From Bifidobacterium sp. (GTDB taxonomy: Bacteria; Actinomycetota; Actinomycetes; Actinomycetales; Bifidobacteriaceae), in contig JALCNP010000012.1 of NCBI GenBank assembly GCA_022649135.1, positions 1 through 64,000 of the forward strand: DNA of 64,000 nucleotides, given 5' to 3'. The notes below the pieces were generated by a model that worked only from the letters and a program-made list of their open reading frames with translations, did no database searches and was not told the DNA's origin. Below are positions 1-10,185 of the stretch, one piece after another (position 1 is the stretch's first letter; the number at the start of each line of letters is the position of its first letter). Made by a program: the position numbers and the translations under genes.

Positions 1-549
1 GTATCCGAAACCGTTGTCGCCGCGGGGACTGCGAATGATACGGCCCTTCATCTCGCCACGCCCAAGGATGCAGGAGATGTCGCGGGATTCGCCGTCGCCG
101 CCCGTCACCCGTTCATGCGTGGTGGACAGGCCAAGATCGATGGGTCCGGGAGCGACCAGCGCCGCCGCGCAGCAGAAGCGTGCGGACCGCTGAGAATCGG
201 GGATGTCCTGCAGCTGCGCGAGAAGCAATCGGTTGTTGGCCCGGTCGTCGCCATGCACTCCGGACCATCGCGCCGACAGTATTCCCGGCGCAGCGCCCAT
301 CACATCCACGATGAGGCCGCTGTCGTCCGCGATTGCGGCGAATCCGGTACGAGCCGTGACGTCACGCGCCTTGAGCAGAGCATTCTGCTCGAAGGTGACG
401 CCTGTTTCCACAGGATCCGGCAGATCCAGGGAGCCTGCCGTCACCAGATGCACCAGCGAGGCGTCCGATGCCAGTCCGGCGCACAGGATGCGCTGTATTT
501 CGGGAAGTTTGCCCTCATTGTGGGTGGCGACGACGATGGTCAGCGTCAT
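1..549 (-). CDS. rdgB: RdgB/HAM1-family non-canonical purine NTP pyrophosphatase (3' end cut by window edge)
   Basis: Minus-strand reading from ATG at 549 gives MTLTIVVATHNEGKLPEIQRIL..., the HAM1 N-terminal motif; open to the window edge; next to rph. Confidence 0.85.
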   Translation of the reverse strand, partial: MTLTIVVATHNEGKLPEIQRILCAGLASDASLVHLVTAGSLDLPDPVETGVTFEQNALLKARDVTARTGFAAIADDSGLIVDVMGAAPGILSARWSGVHGDDRANNRLLLAQLQDIPDSQRSARFCCAAALVAPGPIDLGLSTTHERVTGGDGESRDISCILGRGEMKGRIIRSPRGDNGFGY

Positions 550-568
550 GATGCTCCTCGCGATTCGG

Positions 569-1333
569 TCAGTCGTGTTCCAAGGCCCTGCGCTGTATCG
601 ACTGCAGCTCCCTGTTTCCCTTTTCCGCGAGATCCAGCAGGACCCCCAGCTCGTCGCGTGTGAACGGGCGATGCTCGGCCGTGCCCTGGATCTCGATGAA
701 CTCGCCGGAACCGGTCATGGCGACGTTCATGTCCGTCATGGCCTGGCTGTCCTCGATATAGGGCAGATCCAGCATCGGCGTGCCGTTGATCACGCCCACG
801 GACACGGCGGACACGCAGTCCTTGAGAACGTTCTTCGCGGACTTGATGTGATGCTTCCTCTCCGCCCAGCGCAGGGCCTCCGCCAACGCCACATACGCTC
901 CCGTGATGGAAGCGGTCCGAGTCCCTCCGTCCGCCTGGAGAACATCGCAGTCCAATTGGATCTGGTTCTCGCCCAATGCCTTGGTGTCGACGACGCCGCG
1001 CAGGCAGCGCCCGATCAAACGGCTGATCTCATGGGTTCGTCCGCCGATTCTGCCGCGGACGGATTCACGATCCGTGCGCTGTGCAGTGGCCCGGGGAAGC
1101 ATGGAGTACTCGGCGGTGACCCAGCCCAACCCCGAATCCTTGCGCCACCGGGGCACCCCCGGGGTGAACGTCGCCGTGCACATCACCTTCGTGTTCCCGC
1201 ACGCGATGAGCACCGATCCCTCCGGCACATCCGTGAACCGGGTGGTGATGGACGCCGGCCGCAGCTCGTCGACCTTCCGGCCATCGGTACGAATCGCGAC
1301 TTTACCACGCAGTGCATCTTGTATTTCAACCAT
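569..1333 (-). CDS. rph: Ribonuclease PH
   Basis: [15 protein letters not shown]...[17 protein letters not shown]...[25 protein letters not shown] is typical RNase PH. Confidence 0.97.
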   Translation of the reverse strand: MVEIQDALRGKVAIRTDGRKVDELRPASITTRFTDVPEGSVLIACGNTKVMCTATFTPGVPRWRKDSGLGWVTAEYSMLPRATAQRTDRESVRGRIGGRTHEISRLIGRCLRGVVDTKALGENQIQLDCDVLQADGGTRTASITGAYVALAEALRWAERKHHIKSAKNVLKDCVSAVSVGVINGTPMLDLPYIEDSQAMTDMNVAMTGSGEFIEIQGTAEHRPFTRDELGVLLDLAEKGNRELQSIQRRALEHD

Positions 1334-1446
1334 GCCTTCAAGCTATCACGAGGCAGCAACGCCGCCGATCATCGGTTTTCGCGTGCCCGCGCACCTCCGA
1401 TCCGACCGAACCCGGTCACCGGCGCGGGGCCGGCGAGCCATGCCGG

Positions 1447-2073
1447 TCAGGCGTGTACGACCCGTTTCGGCTCGATTCGGTCGATGATGAACAGAACAAG
1501 CCCGACCACGAAGAAACCGACGGCAAGCTCAAACACGTTGATGCCGAACTGGGGCCACCCGATTTTGCCCACATCGATGAACGCATAGGGGTAGGGATCT
1601 CCCCCGGCTGCCGGTCCCGAGTGCGGCCACAGCTGCGCACGTATGAGAATGAACGCCATATACAGGGGAAGATACGCGAGCCAGCTCAACGTGTAGTGCC
1701 AGGAAAAGCGGCGGTGCTCGTCGAAAAGCAGGAAATCGACTATAGCCATGACGGGGACGATGCGGTGCAGCATGGTGTTGGTCATGATTCCCAATATCTG
1801 CGGCACATAGCTCGGATTGTCGGCGGGCATCAGGAAGAAGGCGACCAGAGCGGCGATCACGGCATACAGGGTCAGACACCCCTTCAGCCAAGCGGGGGGC
1901 TGTATACCCCTCAGCAGGCTCGCGGCCCCCGCCCAGAGCATGACGATTCCGAGGACGAACCCCGTCTGGAATGTGAAATACGCCCACCTGTTCGCGATGG
2001 TCCACGCCTCGTACGTCGCGGCAAAGCACAGGGCCGCCGTGGCCAGCCTCCATAATCCAGCAATAAACCTCAT
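1447..2073 (-). CDS. Pr6Pr-family integral membrane protein
   Basis: Six hydrophobic segments; motifs such as NTMLHRIVPVMAIVDFLLFD and YPYAFIDVGKIGWPQ. Confidence 0.7.
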   Translation of the reverse strand: MRFIAGLWRLATAALCFAATYEAWTIANRWAYFTFQTGFVLGIVMLWAGAASLLRGIQPPAWLKGCLTLYAVIAALVAFFLMPADNPSYVPQILGIMTNTMLHRIVPVMAIVDFLLFDEHRRFSWHYTLSWLAYLPLYMAFILIRAQLWPHSGPAAGGDPYPYAFIDVGKIGWPQFGINVFELAVGFFVVGLVLFIIDRIEPKRVVHA

Positions 2074-2226
2074 ACCCAGCAGTGTATCCGCTCCCCGTTC
2101 GCGTCAGCGAATCGACGTGCGGCGGATACGCCCTAAATCGCGGCGCACTACTAGGATTTCCCGTAACGGTTGCCTTGCCGCAGCATCAGGCGAACACACG
2201 CAACGGGCAACGGGAAAAGAGCGAGA

Positions 2227-3549
2227 ATGACTGATTTATCCACGGCTTTGATGACCGATATGTATGAATACACAATGCTCGACGCGGCGCTCAAGGACGG
2301 GACGGCCCGGCGACGGTGCGTGTTCGAGGTGTTCACGCGACACCTTCCGCAAGGACGCCGATACGCCGTGGTGGCCGGCACCGGAAGGATCCTGGACGCC
2401 CTGCGGCAGTTCCGCTTCGCCGACGACGATCTCAGATTCCTCAGCGACCGCAAAATCGTGAGCCCCGACACCATCACATGGCTGAAGAATTTCCGCTTCA
2501 CCGGATCCATCAAGGGATACCGGGAGGGGGAGATGTTCTTCCCGAACTCCCCCATTCTGCAGGTCGAGGGAACATTCGGGGAGTGCACGCTGCTCGAAAC
2601 CCTGCTTCTGTCGATTCTCAACTACGACTCGGCCGTGGCGTCGGCAGCCTCGCGCATGGTCTCCGCGGCCAAGGACCGTCCGTGCATGGACATGGGCGGA
2701 CGCCGGACCAACGAATGGTCCGCGGTGGCCGCAGCCCGTGCGGCCGTGATCGGAGGATTCCGGGGCACAGCCAATCTTCTCGCGGCCAAACTCTACGGGC
2801 TCAAGGCGATCGGCACGGCGGCCCACTGCTTCACGCTCGTGCACGACAACGAACGGCAGGCCTTCGAGTCCCAGATCAACGCATTGGGCAGGAACACCAC
2901 GCTTCTCGTGGATACCTACAACATCGAGGAGGCCGTGAAAACGGCGGTGGAGGTCGCCGGACCCGAGCTCGGAGGCGTCCGCATCGACTCCGGGGATCTG
3001 GCATCATTGGCCCAGCGAGTCCGCAACCAGCTGGACGCACTCGGTGCGAAGAACACCACCATCACCGTGACCAACGACCTGGATGAATACGCTCTGGCCT
3101 CGCTGCAGACCGCACCGGTGGATTCCTACGGGGTCGGCACCATGCTGGTGACCGGCTCCGGGGCCCCGACATGCGGCATGGTGTACAAACTCACCGAGAG
3201 GGAGGATCGTGACGGAAGGATGCAGCCCGTCGCCAAGAAATCGCAGGACAAGGCGACAGTTCCGGGACGAAAGCTTGCATACCGTTCCTACGAGTACAAT
3301 CTGGCGGACGGCGAGCATGTCATCTCCGGTTCGGAGGAGAAGCTTGCGGCCTTCCGTCCCCAGGACGGATGGAGGGATCTGCTCGTCGATTACGTCACGG
3401 ACGGGCAGATGCACGACGAATACCAGGGCCATGACGCGATTGTGAATGCGCATCAGCACCGGGCCCGGGCGCTCGCCCAGCTACCGATCACGGCACTGTC
3501 GCTGATGAAGGGCGATCCGGTGATTCCCACCGACATCGTCGTCCTGTAA
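2227..3549 (+). CDS. pncB: Nicotinate phosphoribosyltransferase
   Basis: LSTALMTDMYEYTMLDAALKDG..., GTAAHCFTLVHDNERQAF, GGVRIDSGDL; ATG at 2227 fits better than the ORF start at 2170. Confidence 0.93.
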   Translation: MTDLSTALMTDMYEYTMLDAALKDGTARRRCVFEVFTRHLPQGRRYAVVAGTGRILDALRQFRFADDDLRFLSDRKIVSPDTITWLKNFRFTGSIKGYREGEMFFPNSPILQVEGTFGECTLLETLLLSILNYDSAVASAASRMVSAAKDRPCMDMGGRRTNEWSAVAAARAAVIGGFRGTANLLAAKLYGLKAIGTAAHCFTLVHDNERQAFESQINALGRNTTLLVDTYNIEEAVKTAVEVAGPELGGVRIDSGDLASLAQRVRNQLDALGAKNTTITVTNDLDEYALASLQTAPVDSYGVGTMLVTGSGAPTCGMVYKLTEREDRDGRMQPVAKKSQDKATVPGRKLAYRSYEYNLADGEHVISGSEEKLAAFRPQDGWRDLLVDYVTDGQMHDEYQGHDAIVNAHQHRARALAQLPITALSLMKGDPVIPTDIVVL

Positions 3550-3586
3550 TCGTCGTTGTCCTGCAGTCATCGCGGGCCGCATATGC

Positions 3587-3618
3587 ACGGGCCTTCTCGC
3601 ATATGCGGGAAGGCCCGT
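3587..3618. terminator. Inverted-repeat terminator candidate between convergent pncB and DUF3039 gene
   Basis: ACGGGCCTTC (3587-3596) / GAAGGCCCGT (3609-3618), 12-nt loop. Confidence 0.7.
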
Positions 3619-3623
3619 ACCGG

Positions 3624-3935
3624 TCAGTGACGTGTCATCTCCTCATAGATGCGCCTGCAGTCAGGACACACCGGGTACTGCGAGGGGTCATGCTTCGGCA
3701 CCCATATCTTGCCGCACAGGGCGACGACCGGCCTGCCCGTCATGCGGGACTCCATGATGCGATCCTTGGACACATAGTGGGCAAAGCGATCGGCGTCGCC
3801 ATCATCGCTGCGCTGATCGCTTTCCTCGGTCTCGGGACGTTCCAGAACCGCCGTGCCCGCACCCGAATCGGGATTGGACAACGGGGAGACCGGATCGGCC
3901 TCATCGTAGGCGACTGCATTTTGCATCTCAGACAT
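3624..3935 (-). CDS. DUF3039 domain-containing protein
   Basis: [51 protein letters not shown]; two CxxC-like pairs. Confidence 0.85.
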   Translation of the reverse strand: MSEMQNAVAYDEADPVSPLSNPDSGAGTAVLERPETEESDQRSDDGDADRFAHYVSKDRIMESRMTGRPVVALCGKIWVPKHDPSQYPVCPDCRRIYEEMTRH

Positions 3936-4126
3936 CATTAGCTCCATCCTGCACAACGGCATCACGATATACATATTGTATTGTCCTCGGTCGAACTCCG
4001 AGGCCGCTTCCTCCCGACGCGCACGCGCCCCGCACCGGCACGGCAGCGCACCGTACGACGGGACGGAGAGGACACATCCGCATGTTTTCCGCCCAGACAA
4101 CGGATTATCGCGCTAATCTGGGGGGT

Positions 4127-4624
4127 ATGACAATAGCAGTGTGCCCCGGATCGTACGACCCCGTCACCGCAGGACACATGGACGTCATCGAACGCTGCAC
4201 GCGTTTCTTTGACGAGGTTCATGTGGTGGTGGCGGTGAACGCGGCGAAGACGCCGATGTTTTCGGAACGAACCCGGGTCGAGGCGATCAGGCATGCGCTT
4301 GACGGCGACGGGTTCGCACAGGTCAAGGTGGCGTCGACGGACGGTCTCATCACCGATTACTGCAGACGCGTCGGGGCGACGGTCATCGTCAAGGGTCTGC
4401 GCCAGAACGGCGACTACGAGGCCGAGCTCGGCATGGCGCTGGTCAATCGCAAGCTCGCGAACATAGAGACGCTGTTCCTCCCGGCCGACCCGGTCCTGGA
4501 GCATATCTCCAGCTCCATCGTCAAGGATGTGGCCCGGCACGGCGGGGACATAACGGGCATGGTCCCGGACGGGGTCGCGCCCATGCTCATGGAAATCATC
4601 AAGGAAGAAAAGAGCCGCTCATGA
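4127..4624 (+). CDS. coaD: Phosphopantetheine adenylyltransferase
   Basis: [31 protein letters not shown]...[15 protein letters not shown]. Confidence 0.97.
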   Translation: MTIAVCPGSYDPVTAGHMDVIERCTRFFDEVHVVVAVNAAKTPMFSERTRVEAIRHALDGDGFAQVKVASTDGLITDYCRRVGATVIVKGLRQNGDYEAELGMALVNRKLANIETLFLPADPVLEHISSSIVKDVARHGGDITGMVPDGVAPMLMEIIKEEKSRS

Positions 4625-5364
4625 CCGAAGACAACCACGTCACCCCGCCACGCCCACAGGATGACGACGATGCGACCGCTTCCCGGAACATCCCCGCGCA
4701 GGCCGCGGACAGCCCGGGCGCGCAGGCCCGCCGTGGGTTCGACCCGTCCTCTCTGCCCGACCTGCGGGAGAAGCCGAGGAATGACGGTGACAAGGATTCC
4801 GCCCAAGGCAGAAGTCGCGAGGAGTTCACCACCGTCTACGACATCATCGACGGTCTCGAGGAATCGCTCGAGGAGGCAAAGACAAGCATGTTCTCACCGG
4901 GAACCGTCAAAGTCGATCGAGACTCGTTCACCGGTCAGCTCAACGAGCTCAAAACCATGCTCCCGATTCAGCTCGAACGCGCCTCCGCTCTGATGAGAGA
5001 GGCGGAAAGGCGCTTGGAAAGCGCGCAGACCCAGGCAAACGCCATCGTTTCCTCGGCGCAGAGCAGAGCCGCCGAGATGGTCAAGGAGGCCCAGGGGCAG
5101 GCGCAGTTCCTCGCCGGGCAGGAGAACGTGACCGATATCGCACGGCAGAAGGCGCGTGATATCCTCGATCAGGCACAGACGAAGTCCGATCGGCTGACCC
5201 AGGGGGCTGACGAATACTGCACCACCGTGATGGAGGGGCTGCAGCAGCAGCTCGGCAAACTCGATCAGGACGTCCAGGCGGGACTTGCGGTGCTTCACGA
5301 AAGGCAGCACAAGGCTGCTCAGCAGCTCCCGCATGTTGATTTACAGGATTATCCAGAAGGTTGA
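4621..5364 (+). CDS. Coiled-coil DivIVA/SepIVA-like protein
   Basis: Central long coiled coil ([37 protein letters not shown]); ATGA overlap with coaD; lies directly before the DUF177 gene. Confidence 0.65.
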   Translation: MTEDNHVTPPRPQDDDDATASRNIPAQAADSPGAQARRGFDPSSLPDLREKPRNDGDKDSAQGRSREEFTTVYDIIDGLEESLEEAKTSMFSPGTVKVDRDSFTGQLNELKTMLPIQLERASALMREAERRLESAQTQANAIVSSAQSRAAEMVKEAQGQAQFLAGQENVTDIARQKARDILDQAQTKSDRLTQGADEYCTTVMEGLQQQLGKLDQDVQAGLAVLHERQHKAAQQLPHVDLQDYPEG

Positions 5365-5981
5365 TGATGACACGTCCAGAAGATTCGGCATGGGCCATAC
5401 CCGTGGGCCAGCTCGGTTCGCGGGCCGGACAGACAAAGAGGATCGACGCGGTGTTCCCCGCTCCCAGTGGCATAGGGGACGCCATCATCGGCGTCCGCGA
5501 GGGCGATGACGTCCGCATCGAGGGTGACATCGACTCGATCGTCGACGGTCTGATCCTCAGCGCAAGCATCAGTGCACCCGTTCACGCGCAGTGCACGAGA
5601 TGTCTTATCGACATTCATCGTCCCTGGAACGTTCCCGTCACGACATTCTTCCCCTATGATCCGTCCGCGGGCGCCTATGACGCCCCACGGGGGCACGCAG
5701 GCTCCGCTGAGGTGGAGATCATCGCCGGCGAGGACGAATCCGAGGATGAATACCCCCTCAGCCCCGACGGAACCTTCGCCGATGTGGAGGCGCTGATCCG
5801 CGACGCTCTCGTGGAGGCCCTCCCGCTGCAGCCGCTGTGCCGGGAGGAATGCCGGGGACTGTGCCCGCAATGCGGCATCAATCTCAACGAGCATCCCGAC
5901 CATCACCACGAAACCGGTGATATCCGATTCGCCGCGCTTGAGGATTTCAAGCGCCAGCTTGAACGGGGAACGGCCCGGTAG
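5361..5981 (+). CDS. YceD/DUF177 family protein
   Basis: ARCTRCL-type motif (HAQCTRCLIDI), CREECRGLCPQCGINLNEH; followed by rpmF. Confidence 0.9.
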   Translation: MMMTRPEDSAWAIPVGQLGSRAGQTKRIDAVFPAPSGIGDAIIGVREGDDVRIEGDIDSIVDGLILSASISAPVHAQCTRCLIDIHRPWNVPVTTFFPYDPSAGAYDAPRGHAGSAEVEIIAGEDESEDEYPLSPDGTFADVEALIRDALVEALPLQPLCREECRGLCPQCGINLNEHPDHHHETGDIRFAALEDFKRQLERGTAR

Positions 5982-6063
5982 CCACGGGTCGGCGGAATGT
6001 ACAACGGTTGCGCTAAACTGCTGAACGCTTAAGCTCAATCGTTCGAACGAAACAGAGGAAACC

Positions 6064-6258
6064 ATGGCACTGCCAAAGTACAAGACCTCGCGTGCAAACA
6101 CGCATTCACGTCGCGCCAATTGGAAGGCATCCGTCGCACAGACCGTCACCTGCCCCAATTGCGGAGCCCCCGCCCTGCCCCATATGGCATGCCCGAGCTG
6201 CGGATCGTTCCGCGGCCGCGTGTATCGTGACGCGATCCGGCCCGCCCACACCAAGTGA
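6064..6258 (+). CDS. rpmF: 50S ribosomal protein L32
   Basis: [22 protein letters not shown]...[23 protein letters not shown]. Confidence 0.97.
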   Translation: MALPKYKTSRANTHSRRANWKASVAQTVTCPNCGAPALPHMACPSCGSFRGRVYRDAIRPAHTK

Positions 6259-6276
6259 GCATCCACCAATCAACGC

Positions 6277-6324
6277 GCTATGCGAAGGCCCTGCCATCGA
6301 CGGGTGGCAGGGCCTTCGCGTAGC
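6277..6324 (+). terminator. Strong terminator/attenuator hairpin between rpmF and rnc
   Basis: GCTATGCGAAGGCCCTGCCA / TGGCAGGGCCTTCGCGTAGC, 20-bp stem with one G-U, 8-nt loop. Confidence 0.8.
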
Positions 6325-6353
6325 ATTTCCACCAACAGAGAGAATCAGGCTTT

Positions 6354-7181
6354 ATGACATCTGCAGCATCGTCATCCCATGAGCAGGATTCGACGGCACC
6401 GACCTCCGGTGCACACCGCGACTCCCCCATGACGACACGGGAGGCGGCGAATGCGCCCGCACAACCCATCGAGCAGCGACCCCCTCATGAATCCGCGGCG
6501 GAGCCGCTTCTCGCCGCCCTGGGAACGACAATCAGCCCCGACCTGCTGGTCGAGGCGCTCACGCACCGCTCGTTCTCCCACGAGCATGAGGGGGCGCTGA
6601 ATTACGAGCGTCTGGAGTTTCTGGGAGACGCGGTGCTTGAACTCGTCACGACGGAAACGCTGTATTCCATACACCCCGACATGAACGAAGGCCAGCTGGC
6701 GAAGATGAGGGCCAGGGCCGTTTCCGAGGACGCCCTCAGCGCGATAGCCAAAACCAAGCTTCATGTCGGCTCCTATATTCTGCTCGGACACGGCGAGTCT
6801 GAATCAGGGGGCGCCCGGAAGAACTCGATTCTCTGCGACATCGTCGAGTCGCTTATCGGCGCGACTTTCGTGGAGCATGGAATCGACGAGGCGCGTCTGG
6901 TCATCCATCGCCTCATAGACGACACGCTTGCCGAGGTCGCCACGGAGGGACCGGCACTGGATTGGAAGACGTCTCTGACGGTCAAGGCCCATGAGCTGGG
7001 ACTGGACGAGCCGCAGTACCATATGGCCGTGGAAGGGCCCGAATACGCTCAGATCTTCACCGCCCGGGCGGTTGTCGACGACACGGGAACGGTGATAGGA
7101 ACCGGCAAGGGCTCAAGCAAAAGAAAGGCGCAGCTCGCCGCGGCCGAACAGGGGTGGAAAACGCTCAACGCCAGGCATTAG
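6354..7181 (+). CDS. rnc: Ribonuclease III
   Basis: YERLEFLGDAVLELV signature and C-terminal dsRBD (GKGSSKRKAQLAAAEQGW). Confidence 0.96.
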   Translation: MTSAASSSHEQDSTAPTSGAHRDSPMTTREAANAPAQPIEQRPPHESAAEPLLAALGTTISPDLLVEALTHRSFSHEHEGALNYERLEFLGDAVLELVTTETLYSIHPDMNEGQLAKMRARAVSEDALSAIAKTKLHVGSYILLGHGESESGGARKNSILCDIVESLIGATFVEHGIDEARLVIHRLIDDTLAEVATEGPALDWKTSLTVKAHELGLDEPQYHMAVEGPEYAQIFTARAVVDDTGTVIGTGKGSSKRKAQLAAAEQGWKTLNARH

Positions 7182-7478
7182 GCGATTCGACTGCCCCCCT
7201 CCCTTCCATGGGGTTTCCGGTTGCGGTGCACGCCCCCGAATCCGTGGTTCCGCGCCACCGAGCGCACATCCGCGCCGGCCGCGGAACGACATGAGGGGCA
7301 TCGCCACTATATGGGCAGGAGAGGCCCGACCCGGCCATCCGTAAGTACCATGAGCTAAATTATGGTGCAGAGGTTCGTCGTGACGGCCACAAGCGGTTCG
7401 CGCAACTCGATCAGGCACCCGACGGCGTTCATAATGCGCCGGACAGGCCATCATCCACACACGAATTGAAGAGGAATC

Positions 7479-9434
7479 ATGGTGTTACCAACGCCTCTAC
7501 AGGCATTTAGCGGCGTGCCCAAACCGCACGCGCCCACCGAAAACCAGACAATCATCGACGGAGAGAAAATGAACGGCGCACAGGCGCTGATTCGTTCGCT
7601 GGAGGATCTGGGAGTCAAGGATGTCTTCGGCATCCCCGGCGGGGCTATTCTGCCTGTCTACGACGCGCTTCACCATGACACGAAGTTCCGCTTCGTCCTG
7701 ATGCGGCATGAACAGGCCGCCGGACATGCCGCGGAAGGATATGCCATCGCCACCGGACAGGTCGGCGTCTGCATCGTCACCTCGGGCCCCGGAGCCACCA
7801 ACATGGTGACGGCCATCGCCGACGCCAACATGGACTCCGTGCCGATGGTGGTGATCACCGGCCAGGTCGGCGTGAACTCGATCGGAACCGACGCCTTCCA
7901 GGAGGCCGACATCGTGGGCATCACCTACCCCGTCGCCAAGCACTCGTTCCTCGTCACCTCCGCTCAGGACATCCCGCGTGTGCTGACCGAGGCTCATTAC
8001 ATAGCCCGGTCGGGCAGACCGGGTCCCGTCGTGGTGGATCTGACCAAAACCGCCCAGACCGGAGACATGTACTATTCGTGGCCCCAGCGCATGATCCTGC
8101 CTGGATACAATCCCACCGTCAAGGCCCATGGCAGGGTTCTGGGAGATGCGGCCAGACTGTTCTCGCAGTCCTATCGCCCCGTGCTCTACGTCGGCGGAGG
8201 GGCGGCACGCTCGAACGCCGGCGCGCAGGTCAGGAAACTGGCGGAGCTCACCGGAGCACCCATCGTCACGACGCTGCCCGCGCGCGGTGTCGTGCCGGAC
8301 AGCGACACCCATGCATTGGGAATGCTCGGAATGCACGGCACCATAGCCGCTACGGGCTCCGTGCAGCGCTGCGACCTTCTCGTGGCGATCGGAGCCCGCT
8401 TCGACGATCGGGTGACGGGCAAGCTCGAGACCTTCGCACCCAACGCACGAGTCATCCATATCGACATAGACCCGGCCGAAATAGGAAAGAACAGACAGGT
8501 CGACGTGCCCATCGTGGGCGATGCCGCCACCGTTCTGGACGACCTCATCACGGAGATCACGCGAACCCAGGCCATTCACGGGAAACCGGATCTGGGCCCG
8601 TGGTGGAAGCAGATCGACGCATGGCGCGAGCACTACCCCACCGCATATGCCGAACCCGATGATGGGTCACTCGCCCCCCAATGGGTGGTGCAGCAGCTTT
8701 CCAGCATGGCCGACCCCGAAACGATCTGGGTATCCGGCGTGGGCCAGCACCAGATGTGGGCCTCCCAGCTCGTGGACTTCGAGCATACCAACTCCTGGAT
8801 ATCCTCCAGCGGACTGGGAACCATGGGGTACGGCCTTCCGGCGGCGGTGGGCGCATCCGTCGCATCCGAACGATTCTTCGCATCGCGCAAGCCGGTATGG
8901 CTGATCGATGGGGACGGCAGCTTCCAGATGACATCCGAGGAGCTTGCGGCGACCGCCGTCAATCACACGCCGGTGAAGATCGCACTGCTGAACAATTCCG
9001 TCTACGGAATGGTACGGCAATGGCAGGCGCTGTTCTATGCGCACCACTATTCGCAGACGGACCTGTGTGACGGACAGGAGGACGCCTCGCAGCTCCCGCC
9101 CGAGGGAAGGACGGTGACCGATATACCCGATTTCGTCAAACTCGCGCAGGCCTACGGCTGCGTCGGTCTGCGAGCCTTCACCAAGCAGGAGGCGATCGAG
9201 GCGATCACGAAGGCCAACGGCATCAGCGATCGATCCGTACTGATCGACTTCCGCGTGTGGAAGGACGCGATGGTGTGGCCGATGGTCCCCGCAGGAACCT
9301 CGAATGACGAGGTGACGTACATGCCGGGAATCAAGCCGCTCGCACCCCAAAACGTGACATCCCCGCAGGCTCCGGCCGACGGCGGGGAGACACCGCCGCA
9401 GAACCGGCCCTCGAGCCGGACGCCGACGAAGTAA
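7479..9434 (+). CDS. ilvB: Acetolactate synthase large subunit
   Basis: NGAQALIRSLEDLGVKDVFGIPGGAILPVYDAL, GDGSFQMTSEELATA...; followed by small subunit. Confidence 0.96.
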   Translation: MVLPTPLQAFSGVPKPHAPTENQTIIDGEKMNGAQALIRSLEDLGVKDVFGIPGGAILPVYDALHHDTKFRFVLMRHEQAAGHAAEGYAIATGQVGVCIVTSGPGATNMVTAIADANMDSVPMVVITGQVGVNSIGTDAFQEADIVGITYPVAKHSFLVTSAQDIPRVLTEAHYIARSGRPGPVVVDLTKTAQTGDMYYSWPQRMILPGYNPTVKAHGRVLGDAARLFSQSYRPVLYVGGGAARSNAGAQVRKLAELTGAPIVTTLPARGVVPDSDTHALGMLGMHGTIAATGSVQRCDLLVAIGARFDDRVTGKLETFAPNARVIHIDIDPAEIGKNRQVDVPIVGDAATVLDDLITEITRTQAIHGKPDLGPWWKQIDAWREHYPTAYAEPDDGSLAPQWVVQQLSSMADPETIWVSGVGQHQMWASQLVDFEHTNSWISSSGLGTMGYGLPAAVGASVASERFFASRKPVWLIDGDGSFQMTSEELAATAVNHTPVKIALLNNSVYGMVRQWQALFYAHHYSQTDLCDGQEDASQLPPEGRTVTDIPDFVKLAQAYGCVGLRAFTKQEAIEAITKANGISDRSVLIDFRVWKDAMVWPMVPAGTSNDEVTYMPGIKPLAPQNVTSPQAPADGGETPPQNRPSSRTPTK

Positions 9435-9451
9435 GAGGAGGAAACGATATC

Positions 9452-10006
9452 ATGGCAAACTATCCCGCATCGCAGCCGACCTCCGAACGGCATACGCTCT
9501 CGGTTCTGGTGGAGAACCGCCCCGGTGTCCTCGCACGGATCTCCGGCCTGTTCGCACGGCGTGCATTCAACATCAATTCGCTGTCGGTCTCCCCGACGGA
9601 GCGTCCGGACATCTCCCGCGTCACGGTGACGGCCGATGTCGAAGCGGTGCCGCTCGAACAAATCATCAAGCAGCTCAACAAGCTCCTGCACGTTCTCAAA
9701 ATCGTCGACCTTGACCCGAACACCACGGTCGAACGGGAGCTGGTCCTCATCAAAGTGGCGGCCGATGAGTCCAACCGGTCCGACGTGCTGGAAATCGTCA
9801 GGCTCTTCCGGGTGCGTGTGGTGGACGTGCACCCCCAGTCGCTCACCATAGAGGCGACCGGGGCCGAAGGAAAGATCGACGCGCTGCTCGGCCTGCTTGA
9901 CCCCTATGGGGTGATCGAACTCGTTCGGTCGGGAGCCGTCGCCGTCACGCGCGGCCCCCGGGCGCTAAGCGAGAAGGTTCTGGGATCCGAGATAACCGGA
10001 CGATGA
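9452..10006 (+). CDS. ilvN: Acetolactate synthase small subunit
   Basis: HTLSVLVENRPGVLARISGLFARRAFNINSLSVSPTE ACT domain. Confidence 0.96.
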   Translation: MANYPASQPTSERHTLSVLVENRPGVLARISGLFARRAFNINSLSVSPTERPDISRVTVTADVEAVPLEQIIKQLNKLLHVLKIVDLDPNTTVERELVLIKVAADESNRSDVLEIVRLFRVRVVDVHPQSLTIEATGAEGKIDALLGLLDPYGVIELVRSGAVAVTRGPRALSEKVLGSEITGR

Positions 10007-10010
10007 GCAC

Positions 10011-10064
10011 CTGCCGCATGTCCGGGATCACGCCCCATCGGGCGTAGTCCCGGACATGCGGCAG
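10011..10064. terminator. 54-nt near-perfect hairpin downstream of ilvN
   Basis: CTGCCGCATGTCCGGGA (10011-10027) / TCCCGGACATGCGGCAG (10048-10064), plus inner ACGCCC-CATC-GGGCGT. Confidence 0.75.
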
Positions 10065-10139
10065 CACCCGAAACCACGCTCCTGGCGAAGCGAAGCGCCA
10101 GTTTCGCCATCGCCTGCCGACTGTTCCCGAGGATGTCTG

Positions 10140-10185
10140 GAGAATGCTCCTCATGCCGCCGTCCGACGGCCTGAGGAGCATTCTC
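10140..10185 (-). terminator. Terminator hairpin overlapping the 3' end of the lacI-type gene
   Basis: GAGAATGCTCCTCA (10140-10153) / TGAGGAGCATTCTC (10172-10185) with inner GCCGTC/GACGGC stem. Confidence 0.75.

Noticed and set aside
7182-7478. Possible BCAA leader peptide, T-box or attenuator upstream of ilvB
   Set aside because: No Ile/Val/Leu-rich short ORF with RBS, no T-box core and no clear terminator/antiterminator pair seen
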